Below are positions 52,408-61,588 of a DNA stretch of 64,000 nucleotides, piece after piece. The stretch lies in assembly GCF_030503435.1 (NCBI RefSeq), contig NZ_JAUKPO010000024.1, positions 43,440 through 107,439 of the forward strand, read 5' to 3'. This stretch comes from Rhodocytophaga aerolata (GTDB lineage Bacteria > Bacteroidota > Bacteroidia > Cytophagales > 172606-1). Position 1 is the first letter of the stretch. Every line of letters starts with the position of its first letter. The notes beneath the pieces are model-generated. The model was given only the letters and a program-made list of their open reading frames with translations, had not been told where the DNA came from and did no database searches. The position numbers and the translations under genes are program-made.

Positions 52408-55400
52408 TTGCTTTCCATAAAGCTATGCGAATCTTCGTGCCAGGGGAAAGCCTGACTGTAGCGGGTGTTTTCCCAATAGAACTTGCTACGCTTGCGGTCA
52501 TAATTTCCTACTTCATTCAGGGTTTCCGATTCCAGCAAGCGGCCATTAATCATAGTGTATTGAATAGATTCGGTATGCTGAATATTTTCTAACGGATTTT
52601 TTTCCAGAATAATTAAGTCTGCCAGCTTGCCTTTGGCTAATGAACCCAGGTCTTTATCCAGGCCTAAATATTCAGCCCCATTCAGGGTAGCTGCCCGTAA
52701 GGCTTCCATATTCGACATACCGCCTTGTTGTAACATCCACAGCTCCCAGTGTGCGCCTAATCCCTGTAATTGACCATGGGCTCCCAGGTTTACTTTTACT
52801 CCGGCATCGGTGAGTTTTTTGCAAGACTGAGACACCAGAATATGGCCGTTGGTATATTCTTCATCGGGAACCATGGTGCGGTGGCGGGACCGGGAATCAA
52901 CTACGGACCGGGGAGTGAAGTTTAATAACCGCTCTTTTTCCCATACATTCGTTTTCTGATACCAATAATATTCTCCATTCAATCCGCCATAGTTCACAAT
53001 CAAGGTAGGGGTGTAGCCGGTTTTGCTGGCACTCCAGAGTTTTAGTACATCGGTATATAGGGGAGCAACTGGAATGTTGTGTTCAATGCCTGTGTGGCCA
53101 TCCAGAATCATGGACATGTTGTGGAAGAAGTGCGAACCACCTTCCGGTACTACCAGCATATTCAGCTCTCTGGCCGCCTGAATTACCTGCTGACGCTGCT
53201 CCCGGCGGGGTTGGTTATAGCTTTTTACCGAAAACGCACCAAAAGCTTTGGTTCTTCGTAAGGCTGAACGGGCATCTTCCAGGGTATTAATTACGGCTTT
53301 GAAATCTCCATCCGCTCCATATAATACGGTACCAGTTGAATAAATCCGGGGGCCTATCATATTCCCGGCTTTTACCATTTCTGACTGGGAAAATACCATT
53401 TCGGTATTGGAAGAAGGATCATGCGTGGTAGTAACTCCATAGGCCAGGTTGGCATAATAGGAAGGCTGCTTCTGCGGACTTAACCCCTGCCGGAAAGTAC
53501 CCATGTGGGCATGTACATCTACAATCCCGGGCATAATGGTTTTACCTGTTACGTCTATAACCTTGGCTTTTGCCGGAATTTGTACCGCTGCCGAAGTGCC
53601 AATAGCTATAATGCGGTTTCCCTCTACAACGATGGTTCCATTTTCTATCACTTCCTCACCATTCATGGTAATGATCCGGGCACCTTTCAGTGCTATCTGT
53701 CCTTCGGGTTTGTCTGACTTTACTACCAGATTTATTTTGAGTCCAGTAGTGTCAATGGGAGGGAGGCTATCCGATGCTCCTTCTACAAACGTGAAGCGGT
53801 TTTTCAGGTCGTTGGTAAAATATTCTTCACCCAGGGTCCAGTGTAATTTCTTGCTATCTGCAGACCAGTGTAAATTAATTCCGGCATCGCGGCTTACCTG
53901 GGCTACGGGTACCGCTTTAGTAGTATTGGTCAGATCTATAATTTGGCCGGATTGGGGCATGGGAGCAATGTAGGCCTTAAAAAGTTCGGTAAAAGCTATC
54001 CACTTATCATCCGGACTTGGAACAAATTGATTGGCATATTTAGACGTGAAATGGACTATTTCATCTTTCCCGTTCAAGTCTGCACTTTTAAAAGCTTTTT
54101 CTAATCCTCCGCCAGTCTGGTAAAAAATGCGGGTACCGGTGGCATTAAACCTGGGCGAAGAACCTGCGTCAATAACCAATGTAGCTTCCCCTCCGGCAGC
54201 TGGCATCCGGTAAATGCCGGCATCTTTGGTATGGGTAAAACCTTGAGCCGCATTACCAGTTTCGCGGATAAATACTAATTGCTTACCGTCTGGCGAATAG
54301 GAAGGCGTACGGTAAATGCCTTTGCCAGTAGTGATTTTTACAGGTTTGGCTTTGCTGTTTTTTATGTTGAGCTTGTATATAGCCCCGCTTTGCTCATCGT
54401 TCCAGGTAACATAGACAAGTTCGTCGCCTTTGGGAGAAAAAGAGGGTTCAAACTCAAAATCTGTGGCATTGGTCAGGCGGACTGGTGTACCATTGGGCAG
54501 TTCTTTTTTCCATAAATAGCCGGCCGCGTTGAATAGCAGCAGCTTTTCATCCGGGGAAGTTACCGCATGCCGGATAGCTTTGGCTGTGAAATTATCTGGG
54601 GCTACTTCCTGTGAAAACCGTACGGCTTCTGCTATCTGGTGTTTGGCTTGTACAGTAAAAGGTATTTCGGTGGCAGTGCCATTCGAGGCATTTACTTTCC
54701 AGAATTTACCTTTGCCCCAGATAATGATATGCGTATTGTCCGGCATCCAGTTAAAGTTGGTATATACGCCAAAAATAGCCCAGGCTTCCTGCTGATCTTT
54801 GCTTAGCCCATCAAACAAAGGCCATTCTTCGCCGGTTTGTAAGTCGTGCAGGTAGAGGACACTTTTTTCGCGGACACGGCGGACAAAGGCTAGTTTTTTG
54901 CCATCCCGGGAAATTTGCGGGCGGGCAGCTCCGCCAGGCCCACTAATCACATCTTCTGTTTTGCCAGTCTGCCGGTCGAATTGTTTAATAACATAAATCT
55001 GGCTATTGGGGTCTTTATTATACTGGAAAAAGCCACCAGGATACATATCTTCCGCGTAGTACACATATCGGCCATCCGGAGAAATGGTAGGTTCATTCAC
55101 GTCTTGCTGGTCGTTTTTGCGTTTGGTCAGCTGTAAGCCTTCACCACCACTGCTGTGGTACATCCATAATTCACCGGCTCCCAGAGAACGGGTAGCCGTA
55201 AAGTGTTTTCTGGCAATGAGGTACTGCCCATCCGGTGTCCAGATGGCATTGTTCAGCAGGCGGAAACTTTCTTTGGTAATTTGCTTTGCACCCGAACCAT
55301 CGCGGTTCATTACCCATATATTATCGCCTCCGGCCGCGTCGCTGGTAAAGGATATTTTTTTGCCATCCGGGCTGAAGCGGGGCTGCACTTCAAAAGGCAA

Positions 55401-55649
55401 TCCGCTGCGGAGGACTTTGGCTTCGCCTCCTGTAGTGGGCATGCTGTAAATATCTCCCAGCATATCAAACACCAGTTCTTTGCCATCGGGGCTAGTATCC
55501 AGGTTCATCCAGGTACCTTCATTGGTAGTAAATGTTATTTCTTTGAATGAGCCACCAGGATTGGCTACATCCCATTTCTTGTCTTTTTCTTGTGCATCTG
55601 CGAATCCGGTAGTTAGTAAGGAGAGAATAAGAGCAATGGTTTTCTTCAT
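52389..55649 (-). CDS. Exported beta-propeller-amidohydrolase fusion protein
   Basis: A 1086-residue protein. Signal peptide MKKTIALILSLLTTGFADAQ. Residues about 35-620 form TolB/PD40-like propeller repeats (SPDGKELVF, RFSPDGKKISFTSD, TSPDEKLLLFNA, PSYSPDGKQLVFIR). Residues about 650-1065 are an amidohydrolase: TIMPGIVDVHAHMGTF with the HxH metal pair, and later NLGAHGQLQG with KGKLADLIILEKNPL. Metal ligands are preserved, so it should be active, possibly on peptides or N-acyl compounds. The layout matches an exported family common in Bacteroidota. A TATATTTG element lies 32 bp upstream of the ATG. Confidence 0.9.
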   Translation of the reverse strand: MKKTIALILSLLTTGFADAQEKDKKWDVANPGGSFKEITFTTNEGTWMNLDTSPDGKELVFDMLGDIYSMPTTGGEAKVLRSGLPFEVQPRFSPDGKKISFTSDAAGGDNIWVMNRDGSGAKQITKESFRLLNNAIWTPDGQYLIARKHFTATRSLGAGELWMYHSSGGEGLQLTKRKNDQQDVNEPTISPDGRYVYYAEDMYPGGFFQYNKDPNSQIYVIKQFDRQTGKTEDVISGPGGAARPQISRDGKKLAFVRRVREKSVLYLHDLQTGEEWPLFDGLSKDQQEAWAIFGVYTNFNWMPDNTHIIIWGKGKFWKVNASNGTATEIPFTVQAKHQIAEAVRFSQEVAPDNFTAKAIRHAVTSPDEKLLLFNAAGYLWKKELPNGTPVRLTNATDFEFEPSFSPKGDELVYVTWNDEQSGAIYKLNIKNSKAKPVKITTGKGIYRTPSYSPDGKQLVFIRETGNAAQGFTHTKDAGIYRMPAAGGEATLVIDAGSSPRFNATGTRIFYQTGGGLEKAFKSADLNGKDEIVHFTSKYANQFVPSPDDKWIAFTELFKAYIAPMPQSGQIIDLTNTTKAVPVAQVSRDAGINLHWSADSKKLHWTLGEEYFTNDLKNRFTFVEGASDSLPPIDTTGLKINLVVKSDKPEGQIALKGARIITMNGEEVIENGTIVVEGNRIIAIGTSAAVQIPAKAKVIDVTGKTIMPGIVDVHAHMGTFRQGLSPQKQPSYYANLAYGVTTTHDPSSNTEMVFSQSEMVKAGNMIGPRIYSTGTVLYGADGDFKAVINTLEDARSALRRTKAFGAFSVKSYNQPRREQRQQVIQAARELNMLVVPEGGSHFFHNMSMILDGHTGIEHNIPVAPLYTDVLKLWSASKTGYTPTLIVNYGGLNGEYYWYQKTNVWEKERLLNFTPRSVVDSRSRHRTMVPDEEYTNGHILVSQSCKKLTDAGVKVNLGAHGQLQGLGAHWELWMLQQGGMSNMEALRAATLNGAEYLGLDKDLGSLAKGKLADLIILEKNPLENIQHTESIQYTMINGRLLESETLNEVGNYDRKRSKFYWENTRYSQAFPWHEDSHSFMESNCSCRH

Positions 55650-55680
55650 TAGAATGAAAAGGAATGAGGTTGTAAAGCTT

Positions 55681-55688
55681 CAAATATA
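55681..55688 (-). promoter_or_regulatory. Possible -7 promoter element of the propeller-amidohydrolase gene
   Basis: TATATTTG on the minus strand, an exact TAnnTTTG, 32 bp before the start. The -33 region is GC-rich and lacks TTTG. Confidence 0.35.
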
Positions 55689-55872
55689 CGCAGAGTTGCC
55701 GGAAGGGGGAAGCAGGCTACCTGACTATGTATGTAAATACTTGCTTGCCATCCGCTGAAAATTTATAGCATGGAAAAGAGGGTAGTTAACTTATTTTTCT
55801 GCCATACAATCCGCTTTATCATTCAGGACGTAGGTATCGCACAATCCATTAAAACCATCAAATCTTTTATCT

Positions 55873-57405
55873 ATGAAAAAACTTTTCAAGCTCCACAAAG
55901 GATTAGCCGTTACTATGCTTATGCTTGCATTAGCAGCCTGCCAGAAAGATGACTTATTAAATTTCCCCTTCCCAGGTACTGGCAACAACCCCGATAAGTT
56001 ATCTATTACTTTCTATGCCTTAGCCAGTGGTGTATCGCTGGATAAAATTTCGACTGATAATCCGGAGAAGGTACTTAACTCGGCTACTATTACAGGTTTG
56101 CAGGCTGGAGAGAAGATACTAGCCATTGATTTCCGTCCGGCTACTGGCCAATTGTACGGCCTGAGCAGCACCAGCCGGTTGTATGTGATAAACCCTGAAA
56201 CAGGTAGTGCCAGGATGATCGGCTCAGATCCGTTTTCTCCAATGCTTGAGGGAAATATTGCCGGATTTGACTTTAATCCTACTGTAGACCGCATCCGGGT
56301 AGTTACCAGTTCCGGACAAAATCTGCGGTTGAATCCGGAAACAGGAGCTGTAGCAGCTGTAGATGGACCAATTAACGGACAGGCAGGTGCTCAACTAGCT
56401 GCTTCTGCGTATGACAATACTATAGCTGGTGCCACTTCTACTACCTTATATAATCTGGATCTTAGCACACAGAAATTGTTCAAACAAATACCGCCGAATG
56501 ACGGAACACTGGTAGAAGTAGGTTCTTTAGGATTGAAAATAGAAGGGGAAGGGGGTTTTGATATTGCGGCTAAAGATGGTACGGCCCTTGGATTATTTGA
56601 GGTAAACAAAAAAGCTATTTTATTTACAGTGGATCTGACTAATGGAAAAGCTAAAAAAATTACCAGCTTTACCAAAGATGACATGTATACTGGTATTGCT
56701 ATACCTACCGAACCTGTTGCCTATGCTGTAGATGCCACCAACCATTTGCTGGTATTTAATCCCAATAATACAGCTGCTACAGTATCCAAACCTATTTCTG
56801 GCATGACTCCGGGTGATAAAATTGCAGGTATTGATTTCCGTCCGCTGAATGGACAACTGTTTGCTTTAGGAACATCTGGTACAATTTATACGCTTAATAC
56901 TTCATCAGGGGCTGCTGCCATTAATGGTACATTGAGTGTACCTCTGCAAGGCACTCATTTCGGATTTGACTTCAATCCCACTGTTGACCGTATCCGTATC
57001 ATTTCCAATACCGGACAGAATCTGCGCTACAATCCCAATGATGGTTCGGTATTAGTGGATGGAATGCTGAATCCTGGAACACCGGCTGTTACAGCTTCTG
57101 CGTACACGAACAATTTTGCTGGAGCTACTGCCACTATGCTCTTCAATATAGATACAAACACCGATAAATTGTATCTGCAGAATCCGCCGAATAATGGCAC
57201 TCTGGTAGAAGTAGGCGCCTTGGGTGTAAATGTAGAAGCGGCCAATGGGTTTGATATTAGCGGCACAAAAGGTATTGGCTATGCTTTACTAAGTTCCGGA
57301 AGTAATACTAAACTTTATACCATAGATACGGCTACTGGTTCAGCAAAAGAAGTGGGAAACTTCTCCTATTCCGTGCAAGGCTTTGCTATAGGTTTGGGCT
57401 TTTAA
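55873..57405 (+). CDS. DUF4394 lipoprotein with two tandem domains
   Basis: A 510-residue lipoprotein: signal peptide with lipobox LAAC, then two DUF4394-type beta-propeller-like halves about 235 residues apart. IDFRPATGQLYGL (residue 85) recurs as IDFRPLNGQLFAL (residue 320), GFDFNPTVDRIR occurs in both, and NGTLVEVGALGV pairs with DGTLVEVGSLGL. Members are secreted, often tagged for export. The duplication makes this a two-copy fusion. No function is established. A stem-loop follows at 57421-57457. Confidence 0.88.
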   Translation: MKKLFKLHKGLAVTMLMLALAACQKDDLLNFPFPGTGNNPDKLSITFYALASGVSLDKISTDNPEKVLNSATITGLQAGEKILAIDFRPATGQLYGLSSTSRLYVINPETGSARMIGSDPFSPMLEGNIAGFDFNPTVDRIRVVTSSGQNLRLNPETGAVAAVDGPINGQAGAQLAASAYDNTIAGATSTTLYNLDLSTQKLFKQIPPNDGTLVEVGSLGLKIEGEGGFDIAAKDGTALGLFEVNKKAILFTVDLTNGKAKKITSFTKDDMYTGIAIPTEPVAYAVDATNHLLVFNPNNTAATVSKPISGMTPGDKIAGIDFRPLNGQLFALGTSGTIYTLNTSSGAAAINGTLSVPLQGTHFGFDFNPTVDRIRIISNTGQNLRYNPNDGSVLVDGMLNPGTPAVTASAYTNNFAGATATMLFNIDTNTDKLYLQNPPNNGTLVEVGALGVNVEAANGFDISGTKGIGYALLSSGSNTKLYTIDTATGSAKEVGNFSYSVQGFAIGLGF

Positions 57406-57420
57406 CTCTTTATACACTGT

Positions 57421-57457
57421 TAATCCCTGTCAGGCCTCTCTAGCTTGACAGGGATTA
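57421..57457 (+). terminator. Hairpin after the DUF4394 gene
   Basis: Perfect 12-bp stem TAATCCCTGTCA/TGACAGGGATTA (57421-57432 with 57446-57457), 13-nt loop, 15 bp after the stop. No strong T-run. Confidence 0.7.
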
Positions 57458-57537
57458 CTTAAAGATTGATTAATAGTATGCTGTATATAGCACAAGTAAG
57501 GTAGGAAATTAGTTGAGGGGTAGCTGATATCTGGTAG

Positions 57538-58119
57538 TTACCAATCTGCAGAAGTAGATTTTTTAGCTGTTATAGCAGGTTCCTTTTTTACTTCTGGTTT
57601 GGCAAGCATCGCTGCTTTTAGTGTGGCTATGCTGTTATTCACAGCGGTGTAAGTATATTTCAGATGATTTTCCCATAAAGCTTGCCATCCGGAAGCATTT
57701 TCTTCTTCCAGAGGCTTGGTTTTGCCAGTAGGAACCATTTTATAATTCCTGTCTTCTTTGTGATACTGGAACACAAAATGGCTGAAATTATACCGGTATT
57801 TATTTTCTTTAATCTCTATAGTGGCTGTATAGGCTATTTTCCCATGGATCTTTTTAAAAAGATATCCTCTGGCATATACAGGTAATTCAGTCGTGGCCGT
57901 TAATTTTCCGGCAAGCGAATCTGCCTGAGAGCTGGTGATATGATAGCCATTCGCAACTAACCATGTTTTTGCATTACTATAAAGGGTTTTTTCAGAAAGG
58001 CTATCTGCTTTTACTACTTCCATAAATGCAATTTTCTTCTGATCATCCAGTGGAAACTGGGTTTGTGGGAATGCGCTAAACCAACAAAGAGCTAAAATAA
58101 TGGTGCACAATTGTTTCAT
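57538..58119 (-). CDS. DUF4468 domain protein
   Basis: A 193-residue exported protein. Starts at ATG 58119 or 58128. Signal peptide ends AFPQTQ. The mature part matches DUF4468, a TBP-like fold: KKIAFMEVVKADSLSEKTLYSNAKTWLV, ITSSQADSLAGKLTATTELPVYARG, IAYTATIEIKENKYRYNFSHF. The C-terminal tail is basic and Ala/Lys-rich. A TATATTTG -7 element sits at 58151-58158. Function is unknown in the family. Confidence 0.82.
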   Translation of the reverse strand: MKQLCTIILALCWFSAFPQTQFPLDDQKKIAFMEVVKADSLSEKTLYSNAKTWLVANGYHITSSQADSLAGKLTATTELPVYARGYLFKKIHGKIAYTATIEIKENKYRYNFSHFVFQYHKEDRNYKMVPTGKTKPLEEENASGWQALWENHLKYTYTAVNNSIATLKAAMLAKPEVKKEPAITAKKSTSADW

Positions 58120-58128
58120 AGTAAGCAT

Positions 58129-58441
58129 AAGCTATGTTAAAAAAAATTATCAAATATAGCTATCAGGAATAAGCAAGAAGGCAATCAAACATTCTTGAAG
58201 AGGTCACTTCACAAATATTACAGCACCAGGCAATACAGGCCATATCGTGTTCAAGGCAGTGCAGGTGTACTATGTACGATGCTCATTAAATGATATGTCA
58301 CTGTATTGTCTGGTATACTGCAATTGGTTGTTTGCTGATTAAGCAATAAACTGCTGATATCTAATAAATCTCAGAAGTCGAATATATTAACGAAACAAAA
58401 GCAAGAATATCTTCAAATGTAATAGGTGATTGTTAATAAAC
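58129..58441. other. Intergenic region between the DUF4468 gene and amt
   Basis: No gene or strong terminator for the downstream end of the amt transcript is seen. It contains the likely promoter element of the DUF4468 gene at 58151-58158. Confidence 0.4.
58151..58158 (-). promoter_or_regulatory. Possible -7 promoter element of the DUF4468 gene
   Basis: TATATTTG on the minus strand, an exact TAnnTTTG; the predicted leader is about 25 nt. The -33 element is not recognisable. Confidence 0.4.
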
Positions 58442-59842
58442 TCATACTAAACTACCTTTAGGTCGCACTATACGCTCTTCAGAGACCGTTTCTTGAGGAA
58501 AGTAATCTATGCCAGTATTTTCGAGCAAGCTTTCATTGTGCTGGCTAATGTCTAAACCAACTTTTTCGTCTTCTTCAGATACTCTCAACGGAGAGATCAT
58601 ATCTGTTACTTTTAATAAAGCAAAAGAGATAGCAAATGCAAAGATGGATACAATAACCAAGGCAATTACGTGATTGATAAACAAAGTGGTGGTACCAAAG
58701 GCTAGTCCTTCATCTACTACAGCACTATTAATTGCTTTAGAGGCAAAAATACCAGTCATTAACATTCCTACCATACCACCTACGCCGTGGCAAGGAAATA
58801 CATCCAACGTATCGTCTAGCTTAGATTTTGAGCGTAAGTGTGCCACCATATTACTTACAATGCCGGCTACCGTGCCAATGAAAATACTAGAAGGTACAGT
58901 AACAAAGCCAGCAGCTGGTGTAATGGCAACTAAACCCACAACTGCACCTATACAAAATCCTAATGCAGAGGGCTTTCTACCTTTAGACCAGTCAAACAAA
59001 ATCCATGACAAACCTGCAGCAGCAGCAGCGGTATTTGTAGTTGCAAATGCAATTGCCGCTAAGGGGGCAGCACCTACGGCAGAACCTGCATTAAAGCCAA
59101 ACCAGCCAAACCATAATAAACCAGTTCCTAGCAAAACAAAGGGTATATTGGCCGGAGGCAAAGTAGTATTGGATTCATGGCTTTTTCTTCTTTTCAAATA
59201 GAGTGCAGTAGCCAAAGCGGCCCATCCGGCAGACATATGTACTACTGTACCCCCTGCAAAATCCAGTACGCCTAAATTAAACAGGAAACCTTCCGGATGC
59301 CATGTCCAGTGGGCAATAGGTGCATACACAAATATGCTGAACAAGCAGATAAATAGAATGTAGGATTTAAAGTTGATTCTTTCTGCAAATGAACCGGTGA
59401 TAAGGGCAGGGGTAATAATGGCAAACTTCAATTGAAAGAATGCGAAAAGTATTAGTGGAATGGTTGGAGCCAGCGACCAGGGTTTGCTCTCAATTACACC
59501 TCTAAACATAAAGAAGGTACCAGGGTTACCAATTATTCCGCCAAGAGAATCGCCAAACGCTAAACTAAAACCTACAGTCACCCATAATACACTCATAATT
59601 CCCATGGCAATAAAGCTTTGCAACATAGTAGAAATTACGTTTTTGTGGTTGACCATTCCCCCATAAAAATAAGCCAGTCCGGGAGTCATTAATAATACCA
59701 TAGCAGCTGCAGTAAGCATCCAGGCAATATCACCGGAATTAAGACCTTCAGTAACGATAGTAGAAGGCACCGCAGGTAATAGCACTGCAACCACACTTAA
59801 AATAAGCAGTACAAGCAGTGGAATATAGGAAGGTTTTTGCAT
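58442..59842 (-). CDS. amt: Ammonium transporter (second copy)
   Basis: A 466-residue, 11-12-helix Amt-family ammonium channel. The pore His pair is retained: LDFAGGTVVHMSAGW for the first and DVFPCHGVGGMVGML for the second. Loop PGLAYFYGGM and the Asp of LDFAGG are conserved. The C-terminal tail (RVSEEDEKVGLDISQH) resembles the GlnK-contacting segment. It is the last gene of the island, after a porin and a long inverted repeat. Its distance from glnK means the regulation may differ from that of the first copy. Confidence 0.95.
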   Translation of the reverse strand: MQKPSYIPLLVLLILSVVAVLLPAVPSTIVTEGLNSGDIAWMLTAAAMVLLMTPGLAYFYGGMVNHKNVISTMLQSFIAMGIMSVLWVTVGFSLAFGDSLGGIIGNPGTFFMFRGVIESKPWSLAPTIPLILFAFFQLKFAIITPALITGSFAERINFKSYILFICLFSIFVYAPIAHWTWHPEGFLFNLGVLDFAGGTVVHMSAGWAALATALYLKRRKSHESNTTLPPANIPFVLLGTGLLWFGWFGFNAGSAVGAAPLAAIAFATTNTAAAAAGLSWILFDWSKGRKPSALGFCIGAVVGLVAITPAAGFVTVPSSIFIGTVAGIVSNMVAHLRSKSKLDDTLDVFPCHGVGGMVGMLMTGIFASKAINSAVVDEGLAFGTTTLFINHVIALVIVSIFAFAISFALLKVTDMISPLRVSEEDEKVGLDISQHNESLLENTGIDYFPQETVSEERIVRPKGSLV

Positions 59843-59865
59843 AATAGGTAAGTAATATTGTTTCT

Positions 59866-59925
59866 AATCTGGTAGAAATATCTAAACAGACATTTTAGTC
59901 ATTTCTTAGTCATTTCTACCAGATT
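59866..59925 (-). other. Long inverted repeat between the porin and amt genes
   Basis: Arms of 14 bp, AATCTGGTAGAAAT and ATTTCTACCAGATT (59866-59879 with 59912-59925), with a 32-nt loop containing a direct repeat of TTAGTCATTTC. It begins 5 bp after the porin stop and ends 23 bp before the amt start, so it may reduce read-through into amt or set relative expression of the two genes. Confidence 0.7.
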
Positions 59926-59930
59926 TCGTT

Positions 59931-61172
59931 TTAGAACTTATAAATAGCCGCCATACCAAACGTCGTCTGAGAGTTTTTGGTAAAGTTGCCATCTGCATCC
60001 ATAAATTGTTGGGAGGCTACTTCAGAAGCACCGTCTATCTTATTGAAGTTATCAAGACGTAGTTCAGGTTTTAGTAAAATATGACCATCTGCCAAAGTGA
60101 AGTTTCCTGTAAGCGTCCAGGTAGTAGCACGTGCGCCGCGGGCCGTACCGAAAGAGTCGATGTTGCGTAAACCACGGGCACCTGAAGTGTTATCGAAAAA
60201 CTCACCTCTGAAGCCTAAACTAAACAAGTCGGAGAAGGTATATACGCCGTATAAGTTAACTCCACCCCACGTTTTTAGCTCATCTGTATCGTCATCAGCA
60301 GGAATAAAGGTACCTGGTGAACCTAGAACGCCTTTCTGCGTTCCAATCATACCCCAGAATCCTAACAAGAAGTTATCGGTTAATTGATAAGAGCCATTTA
60401 AGTCATACACTGTAAAGTTTCCGTTAGGGGTTCTGCCCAAAGAATCTGCATTGGCTTCTTTGGAATACATGTAGTTGAAGTAGATATTAAATCCATCCGC
60501 AGGTGATACAGCTAATTGACCAATAATTGCTTTAGCCCGGTTATTATCATACATATAATCAAATCCATTAGCTACGCCTACCATCAGCGACATATAATCA
60601 GTTATAGCATAGTTAGCCTTTAAGCCAGTATGGTAAAAGGGGATTCCGCTATTGAAAGTGTGGTTGATGGAATAATGAAAATTTAGCGGCGCATCTATCA
60701 GTTCATAGCCTATATGTGTTCCAAATTGACCTAATGTAAAACTTAGCTTATCAGTAGCATTGTATTTAAAATATGCCTGCTTGATCAGAATGGCAGAGAA
60801 ATTATCATTGCCAATAGCATAGCCATATCGGGGTTCCAGCACTGGAACATTTCCGTAATTACCATATTGTGCATTAGGGCCAAAGGCTAAGTCAGCTACC
60901 ATTTCAGACTTACGGTTAGTATATCTAAAAATAGTTTGTACCATCCCCAGGGAGAACTGGTCTACCCTTCTGTCAAATCCTCTTCCTACGCCAGATTGGC
61001 CCATATTATCTCGTGAGGCTGGGCGATTGAAGTTGGTAAAATAATAAGAATCGATGTAACCTGAGATTGAGAAAGTTGATTTGTCTGTCTCAGTAGAATC
61101 TTGAGCTTGAGTGAATCCCTTGGTTGTAGCCAGGGAGCAGAGCAACATGGCAAAATATAAAACTTTTTTCAT
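59931..61172 (-). CDS. Outer membrane porin-like beta-barrel protein
   Basis: A 413-residue outer membrane protein. Signal peptide ends TKGFTQAQ. The mature part is a beta-barrel with alternating strands and Tyr/Phe belts (FSISGYIDSYYFTNFNRPAS, AYFKYNATDKLSFTLGQFG, YMSLMVGVANGFDYM), and it ends in TTFGMAAIYKF with the terminal Phe of OM proteins. It resembles the BBP2-like family often located with amt genes in Bacteroidota. Placement between two amt genes suggests an OM channel for ammonium or small cations. That role is inferred. Confidence 0.87.
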   Translation of the reverse strand: MKKVLYFAMLLCSLATTKGFTQAQDSTETDKSTFSISGYIDSYYFTNFNRPASRDNMGQSGVGRGFDRRVDQFSLGMVQTIFRYTNRKSEMVADLAFGPNAQYGNYGNVPVLEPRYGYAIGNDNFSAILIKQAYFKYNATDKLSFTLGQFGTHIGYELIDAPLNFHYSINHTFNSGIPFYHTGLKANYAITDYMSLMVGVANGFDYMYDNNRAKAIIGQLAVSPADGFNIYFNYMYSKEANADSLGRTPNGNFTVYDLNGSYQLTDNFLLGFWGMIGTQKGVLGSPGTFIPADDDTDELKTWGGVNLYGVYTFSDLFSLGFRGEFFDNTSGARGLRNIDSFGTARGARATTWTLTGNFTLADGHILLKPELRLDNFNKIDGASEVASQQFMDADGNFTKNSQTTFGMAAIYKF

Positions 61173-61588
61173 AGTGTTTGGATAAGAGGTTGGGTAAAAG
61201 CATGCTAGGCCGGCAGAATTTCTACCGGAAATTAAAGTTTATTGCTAGTATGAAATATCTTAAAGGTTGCTGGCTATTGTGAAGCTAGTAAGCGTACAGC
61301 ATAAATTAATAAGCTTTTTATCCTGTCACTCATTGAGTTGGACTTGTTACTGTAAGGAGCGGGTTCTCTACACAATCAGTTAATGTGAGGTTTGTAAGAT
61401 AATAACCTGCTACTTAATTATGCCTCCTCAATAAAATTCAAAAAGTTTAAATATCATTAAATCAGTAAAATAAGCTAGGTAATATGTAGGGTCAAAGGAA
61501 TGCTGTTTGTGTTACTTAGATTTATAGTATATAAAAGGGCAGATTTTGCGTAATACATCGCTTACCAAAAATCTGCCCTATCTCATAT
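61173..61588. other. Intergenic region between amt and the porin
   Basis: Contains the terminator of the first amt (61536-61579) and the likely promoter region of the porin. I found no exact promoter motif or gene. Confidence 0.5.
61536..61579 (-). terminator. Terminator of the first amt gene
   Basis: 12-bp stem AGGGCAGATTTT/AAAATCTGCCCT (61536-61547 with 61568-61579), 20-nt loop, followed by TTTTATA on the minus strand. Confidence 0.82.
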
